Shown piece after piece: positions 24,974 to 33,680 of a stretch of 64,000 nt of DNA. Each line of letters begins with the position of its first letter. Position 1 is the stretch's first letter. Source of the stretch: Ostreiculturibacter nitratireducens (lineage in GTDB: Bacteria > Pseudomonadota > Alphaproteobacteria > Rhodobacterales > Rhodobacteraceae); contig NZ_JAVQHL010000001.1 of assembly GCF_032670585.1 (NCBI RefSeq), forward strand, positions 372,001-436,000, written 5' to 3'. The notes under the pieces are model-generated. The model searched no databases and was not told the DNA's origin. It was given only the letters and a program-made list of their open reading frames with translations. Made by a program: the position numbers and the translations under genes.

Positions 24974-25918
24974 TCAGTTGACCGGCGTCAGCAGGTCGCG
25001 CCCTGCGAGGAAGGCCGCGATGTTGTTGCACTGGAGCTGCCCCATCGCCTTGCGCGTGGCCACGGTTCCCGAGCCCTGGTGTGGTTGAAGCACGACGTTG
25101 TCGAGCGCGAGGAAGCGGGGATCGATGTCCGGCTCGTTCAGGAACACGTCGAGCCCCGCGCCGGCGATCTCGCCCTTTTCGAGCGCGTCAAGCAGCGCGG
25201 CCTCGTCGATCGTCGTGCCGCGCGAGATGTTCACGACGACGCCGTTCGGCCCGAGTGCCCTTATCACCTCGGCCGAGACGTAGTTCTGCGTCTCCTTGCC
25301 CCCGACGAGCGCCACGACGAGGTAGTCGACCGCTTTCGCGAGCGAGACCGGATCGGCGTGGAAGGTCCAGCCGGGCGTCTCCTTCTCGCCGCGCGAGTGG
25401 TAGTGGATTTCCATCTTGAACGCGGCAAGGCGGTCCGCGATCTCGCGCCCGATCCGGCCCAGCCCAACGATGCCGGCCTTTGCGCCGCTCACCTTGCGGT
25501 TCAGCGCGAAGTCCCCCTTCCCGGCCCAGTTGCCCGACCGGACCCACTCCGATCCCTGAACGATGCGCCGCGACTGCGCGAGGATCATTGCCACGGCAAG
25601 GTCGGCCACGTCGTCGTTCAGGACATCGGGCGTGTTGGTGACCTTGATGCCGCGTTCCGTGGCGGCCGCGATGTCGATCGCGTCGAAGCCCACGCCGTAG
25701 TTCGCGATGATCCCGAGGTTCGGCAGGAAGTCCATGTGCGCACCGTTGACCGGTGTGTGCCCCTTGAAGGCCAGCGCCCGAGCCGCCGAACGGACGCCTT
25801 CCGGAAGACCTCCGATCTCGTCCGGCGTTTTCACGCTATGCAGCGTGTATTCGGCCTCCATCCGCTCGATATCCCAGTCGAAATAGCTTCCCACGGCGAT
25901 CAGGTCAGGGCGCGTCAT
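24974..25918 (-). CDS. D-isomer-specific 2-hydroxyacid dehydrogenase
   Basis: This 314-aa enzyme of the glyoxylate/hydroxypyruvate reductase group converts 2-keto acids and D-2-hydroxy acids using NAD(P)H. It has the nucleotide-binding motif GLGRIGREIADRL (about 152-164), the catalytic Arg in NISRGTTID, a Glu in FLNEPDID and a His in LQPHQGSGT. It converges on the DenD-like gene 6 bp away. It could recycle glyoxylate or hydroxypyruvate formed from two-carbon or three-carbon fragments of the neighbouring pathway. Confidence 0.88.
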   Translation of the reverse strand: MTRPDLIAVGSYFDWDIERMEAEYTLHSVKTPDEIGGLPEGVRSAARALAFKGHTPVNGAHMDFLPNLGIIANYGVGFDAIDIAAATERGIKVTNTPDVLNDDVADLAVAMILAQSRRIVQGSEWVRSGNWAGKGDFALNRKVSGAKAGIVGLGRIGREIADRLAAFKMEIHYHSRGEKETPGWTFHADPVSLAKAVDYLVVALVGGKETQNYVSAEVIRALGPNGVVVNISRGTTIDEAALLDALEKGEIAGAGLDVFLNEPDIDPRFLALDNVVLQPHQGSGTVATRKAMGQLQCNNIAAFLAGRDLLTPVN

Positions 25919-26245
25919 GTCATTCCTTCATTGATGCGTTCTTGCCTTCCGGTCGTAACCTCAGGCGCAACAGTCGATGTCGGCCGACTATCCCGCCTGA
26001 TGAAGACCGAAGCAAGCTTCGCCTTGCCGCGACGGCCCGGTGCCTGTGCCATTCGCAGTGTCTTGGACCTCCTTTCATCGCGGCCTCTAATAATCGATTA
26101 TCTGGCATCTATTTTCTATTCTGTCATCCAAGCGATGAAACCGTGTCATGTCAGACATTTGCTGGACAGAATAACGCGAATCCGGCAGTTTGCCCGCAGG
26201 TCCCCGCAGGGGGACGCTGTTACCGAGATCCAGGGAGGTACCTTC
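25919..26245. promoter_or_regulatory. Promoter region of second TRAP operon with candidate operators
   Basis: This 327-bp gap between divergent genes has no gene. It holds a perfect 12-bp palindrome, ATAATCGATTAT (26090-26101), then ATGTC-A-GACAT (26148-26158), which fits the GT-N3-AC pattern of FCD GntR operators, inside a wider repeat ATTCTGTC (26118-26125) / GACAGAAT (26165-26172). The two GntR genes at 30-31.5 kb are candidate binders; this is inferred. Confidence 0.45.
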
Positions 26246-27253
26246 ATGAAAACGACCCTTACGCGCCGTGCGATTCTCGCGGCGACGGCCACGCTGACGC
26301 TCGCGCTGTCCACCGGCGCCGCGCTGGCGCAGGACAAGATCAAGCTGCGCCTGTCGTCGGTGAACACCGAAACCGACCAGCGCGCCATCGCGCTCGTCGA
26401 GAAGTTCGGCCCGGCGATCGCCGAATTCGCCGAGTTCGAGCCGCACTGGAACGGCACCCTCTTCCAGCAGGGCACCGAGCTTGAGGCGATCGCCTCGGGC
26501 GACCTCGAAATGTCGATCACCTCGGCACAGGAACTCGCCACGTTCTTCCCCGAATGGTCGATCTTCACCGCCGGCTACGTGCTTCAGGACGCCGACCACC
26601 AGGTCCGCGTGTTCAACGACCCGCTCATGGATCCCTTCAAGCAGAAGGTCGAGGAAGAACTCGGCGTCAAATTGCTCGCCCCGATGTATCTGGGCCGCCG
26701 TCAGGTGAACCTCCGAATGCCGAAGTCGGAGCGCACCGTGATGACCCCGGCCGACCTCGCGGGCGTGAACCTGCGGATGCCGGGCACGGATGCATGGCAG
26801 TTCCTCGGCAAGGCGCTCGGCGCGAACCCGACGCCGATGGCCTTCACCGAGGTCTACACTGCGCTGCAGACCGGCGCCGTGGACGGCCAGGACAACCCGA
26901 TCCCGACCGTGGTCGACTCCAAGTTCTACGAAGTCACCAGCCAGATCGTCCTGACCTCGCACCTCGTCGACTGGAACTTCATCGCGCTTTCCAAGGCCGC
27001 CTTCGACAGCATGACGCCTGAGCAGCAGGAAACCCTTCAGGCCGCCGCCTGGGAGGCCGCCGACTACGGCCGCGCCAACCAGCTCGCCAAGGAAGAGGAA
27101 CTGGTCAGCTTCCTCAAGGAGCAGGGTCTGGAAATCTATGAACCCGACGTCGCCGCGTTCCGCGAGCACGTTCAGGCCGAATACCTCGCCTCCGACTTCG
27201 CCAAGGACTGGCCGGAAGGCGTGCTCGAACAGGTCAACGCGCTCGGCAACTGA
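26246..27253 (+). CDS. dctP: TRAP transporter substrate-binding protein DctP (second system)
   Basis: This 335-aa periplasmic receptor has a signal peptide (MKTTLTRRAILAATATLTLALSTGAALAQ). Family landmarks are the mature start DKIKLRLSSVN, the carboxylate-binding Arg region VNLRMPGTDAWQ and the FTEVYTALQTGAVDGQDNP motif. The start at 26246 follows a CAGGGAGG ribosome-binding site; the frame is open far upstream but without support. It heads dctPQM and an aroE-like gene, so shikimate, quinate or a related acid is a plausible ligand. Confidence 0.92.
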   Translation: MKTTLTRRAILAATATLTLALSTGAALAQDKIKLRLSSVNTETDQRAIALVEKFGPAIAEFAEFEPHWNGTLFQQGTELEAIASGDLEMSITSAQELATFFPEWSIFTAGYVLQDADHQVRVFNDPLMDPFKQKVEEELGVKLLAPMYLGRRQVNLRMPKSERTVMTPADLAGVNLRMPGTDAWQFLGKALGANPTPMAFTEVYTALQTGAVDGQDNPIPTVVDSKFYEVTSQIVLTSHLVDWNFIALSKAAFDSMTPEQQETLQAAAWEAADYGRANQLAKEEELVSFLKEQGLEIYEPDVAAFREHVQAEYLASDFAKDWPEGVLEQVNALGN

Positions 27254-27279
27254 GCCGGGCCCCGCGCGAGGGGAGCTGC

Positions 27280-27828
27280 ATGGGACGTATCCAACGGATC
27301 TTCTCCCGCGTTACCGAAAGCGTGGCGGCCATGATGATGGCCGCCATGTTCGCTACCTTCATCCTCCAGATCACCGTCCGCTACATTGTCGGCTCCGAAT
27401 GGTTCGACGCGCGTCTCGGCCATGTCATCGACGCGAGCGCCTTCGGCTGGACGCTCGAATTCTGCCTCGTCATGTGGCTGTGGATCGTGTTCTGGGGCAA
27501 TGCCTTCATCGTCCGCGATCGTGACCACGTCACCTTCGACGTCCTCTATCTCTGGCTCCGGCCCGGCGTGCGCAAGTGGCTCGCCGTGATCGGCGCCCTG
27601 GCCATCGCGGTCGCGCTGCTGATGTCCATCGTCCCGACCTGGGAAAAGATGCGCATCCTGCGGATCAAGTCTTCCGCGACGCTCCCGGTGAAGATGCTGC
27701 CCATCTACTCGGTCTACTTCCTGTTCCTCGCCGTCGTGGCGCTGCGGTACCTCTGGCGCGTCGTGGACGTGCTTCGAAACGGCATTGCAGAGGAAGGCCA
27801 TCACCACGTCGGGATCACCGACGAATGA
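27280..27828 (+). CDS. dctQ: TRAP transporter small permease DctQ (second system)
   Basis: This 182-aa four-helix inner-membrane subunit is of normal family length. It has the FGWTLEFCLVMWLWIVFWGNAFIVRDRDHVTFDV motif. It starts 26 bp after dctP and overlaps dctM by ATGA. Confidence 0.9.
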   Translation: MGRIQRIFSRVTESVAAMMMAAMFATFILQITVRYIVGSEWFDARLGHVIDASAFGWTLEFCLVMWLWIVFWGNAFIVRDRDHVTFDVLYLWLRPGVRKWLAVIGALAIAVALLMSIVPTWEKMRILRIKSSATLPVKMLPIYSVYFLFLAVVALRYLWRVVDVLRNGIAEEGHHHVGITDE

Positions 27829-29120
27829 GCGTGGAACTTCTTCTCTGCGTCGGCTCCCTTTTCTTCCTCGCGGGCATCGGGGTTCCGGTCGCCTACGCCA
27901 TCCTCGTCGCCTCGATGATCTACGTGGGTGCGGCCGGTCAAAGCATCGGGATCGTCGGCAAGAACCTTCTCGACGGCATCTACCAGAGCTTTCTCCTTCT
28001 CGCGGTCCCTCTGTTCATCGTGGCCGCGAACATCATGAATGCCGGCACGATCTCGGACCGGCTCCTGAATTTCTGCGTCGCCACCGTGGGCCGGTTCAAG
28101 GGCGGCCTCGGCCATGTCAACATCATGGCATCGCTGATCTTTTCGGGCATGTCGGGTTCCGCAGTGGCGGACGCCGCCGGTATCGGCAAGATCATCATCG
28201 ACATGATGCGGAAGGACAACCGGTTCACCCCGGGCTATGCCGCCGCCATCACTGCCGCCTCGGCCACGATCGGACCGATCATCCCGCCCTCCATTCCCAT
28301 GGTGCTCTACGCGCTCGTGTCGAACGCCTCGATCGGCGCTTTGTTCCTTGGCGGCATCCTGCCCGGCCTTCTGATCGGGGCCGTGCTGATGGGCATGAAC
28401 ACCTACATCTCGCACAAGCGCGGCTTCGGGATCGAGGCGCCCGTGCCGCTGCGACAGTTGCCGCGAAAGACGGCCGATGCCTTCCCCGCACTGCTGATGC
28501 CCGCGATACTGCTCTACGGGATTTACGGCGGCGTCACCACGCCGACCGAGGCCGCCGCCGTCGCGGCATTCTACGCGCTCCTGCTTTCCTCCCTCTTCTA
28601 CAGGGCGCTGTCGCTTCGCGGCCTATTCTCGATCTTCATCGAATCCGCGCGGTCCTCGGCCGCGGTCGGGCTCGTGATCGGAGGGGCGCTGATCCTCAAC
28701 TACATCGTCGCGTCCGAAAACATCCCGAACCTGCTGGCGGGCTACCTTGGAGAGCTCAACGTCTCCCCGATCGTCTTCATGCTTGGCGTGAACGTCCTGC
28801 TGTTGGTGCTCGGCTGTTTCCTCGATGCCACGACGATCATCCTCGTCATCATCCCGCTGTTCCTTCCGACCTGCCGGAACCTCGGGATCGATCTCGTGCA
28901 TTTCGGCGTCGTCGCCGTGGTGAACTGCATGATCGGGCTCATCACCCCGCCCTACGGGATTCTTCTCTTCGTCATCAACGCGGTGACGGGAATACCTCTG
29001 CGCGACATCATCCGGGAGATATGGGGCTTCCTCGCGATCCTCGTCTGTGCGCTGCTCCTGATGATCTTCATTCCCGAAATCGTCCTGTTCCTTCCAAGAT
29101 TCGCGGGGTACGGGGGATGA
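27825..29120 (+). CDS. dctM: TRAP transporter large permease DctM (second system)
   Basis: This 431-aa membrane channel subunit is of standard length. Motifs include IFSGMSGSAVADAAGIGKI, ATIGPIIPPSIPMVLYALV and YGGVTTPTEAAAVAAFYALL. It begins in an ATGA overlap with dctQ and ends in an ATGA overlap with the shikimate-dehydrogenase-like gene, so transport and first oxidation are translationally coupled. Confidence 0.93.
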   Translation: MSVELLLCVGSLFFLAGIGVPVAYAILVASMIYVGAAGQSIGIVGKNLLDGIYQSFLLLAVPLFIVAANIMNAGTISDRLLNFCVATVGRFKGGLGHVNIMASLIFSGMSGSAVADAAGIGKIIIDMMRKDNRFTPGYAAAITAASATIGPIIPPSIPMVLYALVSNASIGALFLGGILPGLLIGAVLMGMNTYISHKRGFGIEAPVPLRQLPRKTADAFPALLMPAILLYGIYGGVTTPTEAAAVAAFYALLLSSLFYRALSLRGLFSIFIESARSSAAVGLVIGGALILNYIVASENIPNLLAGYLGELNVSPIVFMLGVNVLLLVLGCFLDATTIILVIIPLFLPTCRNLGIDLVHFGVVAVVNCMIGLITPPYGILLFVINAVTGIPLRDIIREIWGFLAILVCALLLMIFIPEIVLFLPRFAGYGG

Positions 29121-29968
29121 GCGGTTCCCACGAAAAGACCTTCCGGCTCGGTCTCATCGGCGGCAACATCACGGCCACCCGGTCGCCCGTCCTGCATCTC
29201 GTCTGCGGCCTGTCGGTCGGGCGGAACGTCACCTATGACCTCATCATCCCGGCGGAGCGGGGACTGACCTTCGCGGAGCTTCTGAAGCAATGCGAGAGCG
29301 CCGGTTTCGACGGCGTGAACGTCACCTACCCTCACAAGGAAGAGGTCGTCACGCTCGTCCCGGCCGGCAATCCGGTCGTCGCGGCCATGGGGTCGTCGAA
29401 CACGGTGAAATTCACGGAAGACGGCCCGCTTGCGTTCAACACCGACCATTCCGGCTTTGTCTCGGCTTACCGGAACCGGTTCGGCGACGTTACCCCGGGG
29501 CGCGTGCTTGTCCTCGGCACGGGTGGCGTGGGGCGGGCGGTGGCATTCGGCCTGGCCGATCTCGGAGCGTCGGAAGTCGTGCTCTACGACATGGACGCGG
29601 CCAAGATCGAGTCACTCGCCGCGGCGGTGCAGGGCCATGCGCCGGTCGCCGTCACATCCGGCTCGGCAGACATGCTGGCCGACATCCACGGGTTCGACGG
29701 TGTCGTGAACTGCACGCCGCTCGGCATGGTTGGCCGGCCGGGTTCGCCGCTGCCGGAAGGCTGCAAGGGCAGCCCCCGCTGGGGGTTCGATGCAGTCTAC
29801 ACGCCGACGCACACCCGGTTCCGGGCAGAGATCGAGGCGATGGGCGCGTCCTTCCTCGGGGGATACGAGCTGTATTTCCACCAGGGCATCGATGCCTTCG
29901 AAATCTTCACCGGGCTCAGCGTCACCGACAAGGACTGGGTGCGGGAGATCATCACGCACCGTCCGTGA
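29117..29968 (+). CDS. aroE: Shikimate/quinate dehydrogenase (AroE/YdiB family)
   Basis: This 283-aa NAD(P)-dependent enzyme interconverts shikimate or quinate and the 3-dehydro acid. The substrate domain shows GLIGGNITATRSPVLH, NVTYPHKEE (catalytic Lys) and NTDHSGF (Asp). The cofactor domain has LGTGGVGRAVA. TRSP instead of the usual SLSP and the coupling to TRAP dctM favour a catabolic shikimate/quinate dehydrogenase over the biosynthetic AroE. A dehydroquinase gene lies 4 kb away; a dehydroshikimate dehydratase is not visible in the window. Confidence 0.83.
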   Translation: MSGSHEKTFRLGLIGGNITATRSPVLHLVCGLSVGRNVTYDLIIPAERGLTFAELLKQCESAGFDGVNVTYPHKEEVVTLVPAGNPVVAAMGSSNTVKFTEDGPLAFNTDHSGFVSAYRNRFGDVTPGRVLVLGTGGVGRAVAFGLADLGASEVVLYDMDAAKIESLAAAVQGHAPVAVTSGSADMLADIHGFDGVVNCTPLGMVGRPGSPLPEGCKGSPRWGFDAVYTPTHTRFRAEIEAMGASFLGGYELYFHQGIDAFEIFTGLSVTDKDWVREIITHRP

Positions 29969-30000
29969 CGCGACTCCGCGAGGGCTGTTGAAGGAAGCCC

Positions 30001-30744
30001 TCAGCTTCCGTTGCGATCCTCGTGCGCGGACAGCGCGTGGATCACACCCGCACTGATGTGACGTTCAAGAATGGCCTGGGCCGTCGGCACGTCCCGCTCA
30101 AGCGCCGCCTCCATCATCCCGCGGTGCTCTTCACCCGAAATCGCGCCCCGAAAGGTCAGATAAAGCATCTGGTAACGCAGGTACTTGTCGAAGACCTGGG
30201 AATGCACGGCGAGAAGTTCGTCCGAACCGCAGGCCCGGATCAGAGCGTTGTGAAACTCGCTGTCGTAGCGCTTCCATTGGTCGAGAACGGATGTGTCGCC
30301 CGCCATCATCCGTGCCTCGGTGCGCGCAAGCTTGTGGTGGACCGCGACGACGTGGCTTTCCCAGGCCACGTCGCCCGCACGGAGGGACCGGGCCAGCGCA
30401 TCCATCTCGATCAGCATCCGGAGGCTCGCGAGTTCCTTCAGGTTCTCGGCAGATATCGGCGCGACGGAGAATCCGCGCTGCTCCTCGGCCACGACGAAGC
30501 CATCCGCCGCCAACCTGTTCAGGACTTCCCGAAGCGTCGGAATCGAGACGCCATATTGCTGGCGCAAATCCTCCAGCCGCAGCCGCGCGGACGGAGCGAG
30601 CCGACCGAAGATCACGTCGGAGCGCATGAGGTCATAGGTGGTCTGGGCAAGTGAGCGCGTCACGAGGCTTCCTTCTTCATCCTCCGCTTTCGGCAATATC
30701 GGCGGCCGGAGATCCTTTTGCCAGAAATCGCGCGTGAAAATCAA
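30001..30744 (-). CDS. GntR-family (FCD) transcriptional regulator
   Basis: This 247-aa regulator has an N-terminal winged helix (about 28-95, RSLAQTTYDLMRSDVIFGRLAPSARL) and a C-terminal FCD effector domain with metal-type residues (YDSEFHNALIRACG). It lies downstream of the aroE-like gene on the opposite strand and is divergent from a second GntR gene 70 bp away. It is a probable controller of the second TRAP operon. An AAAAT-CA-ATTTT repeat (30737-30748) overlaps its start and may reflect autoregulation. Confidence 0.86.
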   Translation of the reverse strand: MIFTRDFWQKDLRPPILPKAEDEEGSLVTRSLAQTTYDLMRSDVIFGRLAPSARLRLEDLRQQYGVSIPTLREVLNRLAADGFVVAEEQRGFSVAPISAENLKELASLRMLIEMDALARSLRAGDVAWESHVVAVHHKLARTEARMMAGDTSVLDQWKRYDSEFHNALIRACGSDELLAVHSQVFDKYLRYQMLYLTFRGAISGEEHRGMMEAALERDVPTAQAILERHISAGVIHALSAHEDRNGS

Positions 30745-30814
30745 TTTTTCCTCCGATCGTTGTCTGGAAATTGATCATTGACTAACATCCGACGATCAGG
30801 ACCCCGGGAAGTTC

Positions 30815-31534
30815 ATGTCGGATACACCGCCCCCCTCCAAGGCCAGAAAAGAGACCCTCACGTCGCGCATCGCCGATGATCTGCGCGCAAGGATTCTCCG
30901 CGGCGAACTTCCGCCGGGCCAGAAGATCAATCTGGAGCGCCTCCGTGAGGAGACGGCGGTTTCCGTCAGCCCGCTCAGGGAGGCGGTGTCCCGACTGGTC
31001 GCGGAAGGTCTCGTGAGTTTCGAGGATCAGCGCGGGTATGCCGTTACGCCCGTGTCGATCGCCGATCTCGCAGAGATCACGCATCTGCGGGGGGAACTCG
31101 AGACGATGGCACTGGAGGATGCCATCGCGGGGGGTGATCTGGAGTGGGAAAGCGAGGTGATGGGGACGCTCTACCGGCTGAACCGAACCGAACGCGATCC
31201 CACGAGGCGTGCCACGATGGAGGCATGGGAAGAGGCGCACAGCGCCTTTCACGTGGCGCTCATCAGCGGCTGCAGGCAGCCTCGCCTTCTGCAGATCTGC
31301 ACGACCCTCAGGAGACTCCAGGACCGCTACCGGAGGCTATTTCTCCTCTCGTCCAATCCCGACTCGCAGCGCTCTGTCGAGAGCGAGCACCGCGCCATCG
31401 CCGAGAGCGCCTCGTCCCGCGAGACCGCCCGCGCCAAGGCCCTCTTGCGGGCGCATATCGAGGCTACGGGTGCGGAACTGCGCGTGAGGATGGAAGCGGC
31501 CGAACGCGCCGAACGCATCACCGGATCGGGCTAG
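30815..31534 (+). CDS. GntR-family (FCD) transcriptional regulator
   Basis: This 239-aa regulator has a winged helix (about 12-80, LTSRIADDLRARILRGELPPGQKI) and an FCD domain (about 90-220, with HSAFHVALISGC). It is divergent from the other GntR gene, the two sharing a 70-bp promoter region. Which of the two controls the TRAP/aroE operon and which the AEC/Gfo-Idh side cannot be decided from sequence. Confidence 0.86.
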   Translation: MSDTPPPSKARKETLTSRIADDLRARILRGELPPGQKINLERLREETAVSVSPLREAVSRLVAEGLVSFEDQRGYAVTPVSIADLAEITHLRGELETMALEDAIAGGDLEWESEVMGTLYRLNRTERDPTRRATMEAWEEAHSAFHVALISGCRQPRLLQICTTLRRLQDRYRRLFLLSSNPDSQRSVESEHRAIAESASSRETARAKALLRAHIEATGAELRVRMEAAERAERITGSG

Positions 31535-31600
31535 GTCGATCCGGCCCCGAGGAGCGGTCGGGCGCACCGCCACCTCCCTGACGGCCGCAACAGACGCGTT

Positions 31601-32521
31601 TCATCTCAAGAGGCTCAGGATCAACGAGACCGTGAAGAAGGACACCGCCGTTGCCAGGATCTGCGCCGTCGCCGTCATCCCCTCGCGCCCAAAGCGCTGG
31701 CCGAAGAGAGTGTAGATCGTCATCATCGGAACCGACGCTGTTACGACGCCAGCGATCATCAGGTCGTGCGGCAGTGTGCCGATCAGCGTGAAGGCCGCCA
31801 GCACGGCAAGGGGATGCAGGATGAGCTTTCCGGGCACCACGCGCAGAACCCCGAAGCCGACGGACCTGAGCGAAAGCTGGGCGACGGTGGCGCCGATGGT
31901 CAGAAGCGCGACCGGGGCCGCGACAGGGGCCATCATTCGCAACACCTGATCGACGGGGCCCGGAAGCGTGAGGCCGGAGACGGCCCAGCCAAGTCCGGCC
32001 ACCGCCGCCGCGAGAAGCGGGCTCTTCGCCACGCCGCTAAGGATCCGGGCGACCGGCACACGCCCGGCGCCCTGCCCGGCCTCGCAAAGCCCAACGGCGA
32101 TCGGGATGACGAGGAGGTTCTCTACCAGAACGGCCAGGGCGAAACACTGCAGCGCAACCGTCGGGCCGACGACGAGGGTGGCGATCGGCAGGCCGAGGAA
32201 GGCCGAATTCGAACAGGCGGACCCCATCGCCTCGAGAGCGGCCGCGCCGAAGGGCTGTCCGGCCAGCCGCGCCACCCCGAAACTCGCGGCATAGGTCGCG
32301 AGCGATGCGGCGGCGTAACCGATTATGAAATCCCAGCGCAGCGTTTCCGAGATGGGGTTGGACGCGATCGCGAGGAACATCATCGCGGGCATGAACAGCC
32401 GAAGCACGATGCGGCCAAGTCCCCGCATCTCCTCCGCCCCGAGATATTTCAGCTTCACCGACGCGAAGCCCGCGGCGATGAGGATGTAGATCGGAAGTAT
32501 CAGCAGGAAGACAGATAGCAT
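31601..32521 (-). CDS. AEC-family transporter
   Basis: This 306-aa inner-membrane protein of about ten helices belongs to the auxin-efflux-carrier/malonate-permease family. It starts MLSVFLLILPIYILIAAGF and has a central GSACSNSAFLGLPIATLVVG motif. Members move organic acids. It lies downstream of the Gfo/Idh gene on the same strand, after a GTAACAC-N9-GTGTTAC repeat. Confidence 0.87.
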   Translation of the reverse strand: MLSVFLLILPIYILIAAGFASVKLKYLGAEEMRGLGRIVLRLFMPAMMFLAIASNPISETLRWDFIIGYAAASLATYAASFGVARLAGQPFGAAALEAMGSACSNSAFLGLPIATLVVGPTVALQCFALAVLVENLLVIPIAVGLCEAGQGAGRVPVARILSGVAKSPLLAAAVAGLGWAVSGLTLPGPVDQVLRMMAPVAAPVALLTIGATVAQLSLRSVGFGVLRVVPGKLILHPLAVLAAFTLIGTLPHDLMIAGVVTASVPMMTIYTLFGQRFGREGMTATAQILATAVSFFTVSLILSLLR

Positions 32522-32600
32522 CGCGCGCCGGAACTTGACGCCACACCCTCGGTCGCCCGGACCGAAGTGTCAACGCCGGGCCTCGCTGCCGACCGGGCCT

Positions 32601-32627
32601 GTAACACCTTGCCGCAGTGTTACTTTT
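32601..32627. promoter_or_regulatory. Inverted repeat upstream of the AEC transporter
   Basis: GTAACAC and GTGTTAC (32601-32607 and 32617-32623) form a perfect 7-bp repeat with a 9-bp spacer. TTTT follows on the plus strand only. Both flanking genes read leftward, so a terminator in the right direction is unlikely and an operator for the AEC gene is the better reading. Confidence 0.4.
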
Positions 32628-32648
32628 GCGCTCCGGGCAGAAGTCTCG

Positions 32649-33680
32649 TCAGAGTTCGGTCCGCTGGCCGCTTGCGGCGGCGCGCTTGATCGCGTCGATC
32701 AGCTCCAGTGTGCGCAGCCCCTCGCGCCCTGACACCAGGGGCGCCTCGCCGTCGCGGATGACGCGGACGAACTGCTCGGCCTGACGGACGAGGGGATCAC
32801 CAGCCTCGCGCGGGGCGATCCGGGCCTGGATCGGCTCCCACCAGGACCGTTTGCCGGGATTCGACCAGACCCGGCCCGATGGCAGGTCGATCGCGCCGTG
32901 GGTGCCGCCAATCATGTAGCAGGCCTCCCCCGTCATCGGATAGGCAGGGTTCTCACCCGTGGTCAGCTCCCAGGACCAGGGCGCTACGATCGTGTCGGAC
33001 ACGTTCGCGGTGCCAAGCGCCCCGCCTTCGAATTCGAAGGCGATGGCGCAGGTTTCTTCGACCGGGTTACCACGCACCTTGTTCGACTGCATCGCCAGAA
33101 CGGCAGTGACCTCGCCTACCAGATGGCGCATCAGGTCGAGGTCGTGGATCAGGTTCACCAGTACGGGACCCGCGCCGGGCTGGCGGCGCCATTCGACCTC
33201 GAAATAGTCGTCCGGCTTCATCAACCAGAACATCGCGTGGACGGAAACCGGGGAACCGATCTCTCCTGACGCGATGATCGATTTCGCCGCCGCGATAAGT
33301 GGATTGTGGCGCCGGTGGTGTCCGGTCAGGATCGGCACACCTGCGGCTTCGCCCGCCTCCACCAGTCGGCGCGCGGCCGCGACGTCGACATCGAGCGGCT
33401 TTTCCACGAGCACCGGAATCCCCGCCTCGATGCAAGCCAACCCGCCCGACACATGGACCTGGTTCGGCGTCGCGAGGAACACGCCGTCGCAGACACGCGC
33501 GGCGAACGCCTCCTCGAGCGATTGGAAATACGGAAGGCCCAGTCCGGCCGCGTAGTTCGCGGCCGAGGGCGCAGGATCGACGATCGCCGAAACGGTCGCA
33601 CCGCGTGCCTGGCCTATGGCCTCCACGTGGCGCTTGCCGATCAGGCCCGCGCCTGCGACCGCGAAGCGAACGTCGCTCAT
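32649..33680 (-). CDS. Gfo/Idh/MocA-family oxidoreductase
   Basis: This 343-aa NAD(P)-dependent dehydrogenase has an N-terminal Rossmann domain (VAGAGLIGKRHVEAI, about 8-22) and the family EKPLDVD motif with its catalytic Lys (about 93), followed by a C-terminal alpha/beta domain. Members oxidise sugars, inositols and related polyols. Its start overlaps the aroQ stop by 4 bp, so it is co-translated with the dehydroquinase; a role in quinate or other cyclitol-type substrate use is inferred. Confidence 0.87.
   Translation of the reverse strand: MSDVRFAVAGAGLIGKRHVEAIGQARGATVSAIVDPAPSAANYAAGLGLPYFQSLEEAFAARVCDGVFLATPNQVHVSGGLACIEAGIPVLVEKPLDVDVAAARRLVEAGEAAGVPILTGHHRRHNPLIAAAKSIIASGEIGSPVSVHAMFWLMKPDDYFEVEWRRQPGAGPVLVNLIHDLDLMRHLVGEVTAVLAMQSNKVRGNPVEETCAIAFEFEGGALGTANVSDTIVAPWSWELTTGENPAYPMTGEACYMIGGTHGAIDLPSGRVWSNPGKRSWWEPIQARIAPREAGDPLVRQAEQFVRVIRDGEAPLVSGREGLRTLELIDAIKRAAASGQRTEL

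Noticed and set aside
25079..26245. Long N-terminal extension of the second dctP frame
   Set aside because: It covers the 2-hydroxyacid dehydrogenase gene on the other strand and the promoter region; the signal peptide starts at 26246.
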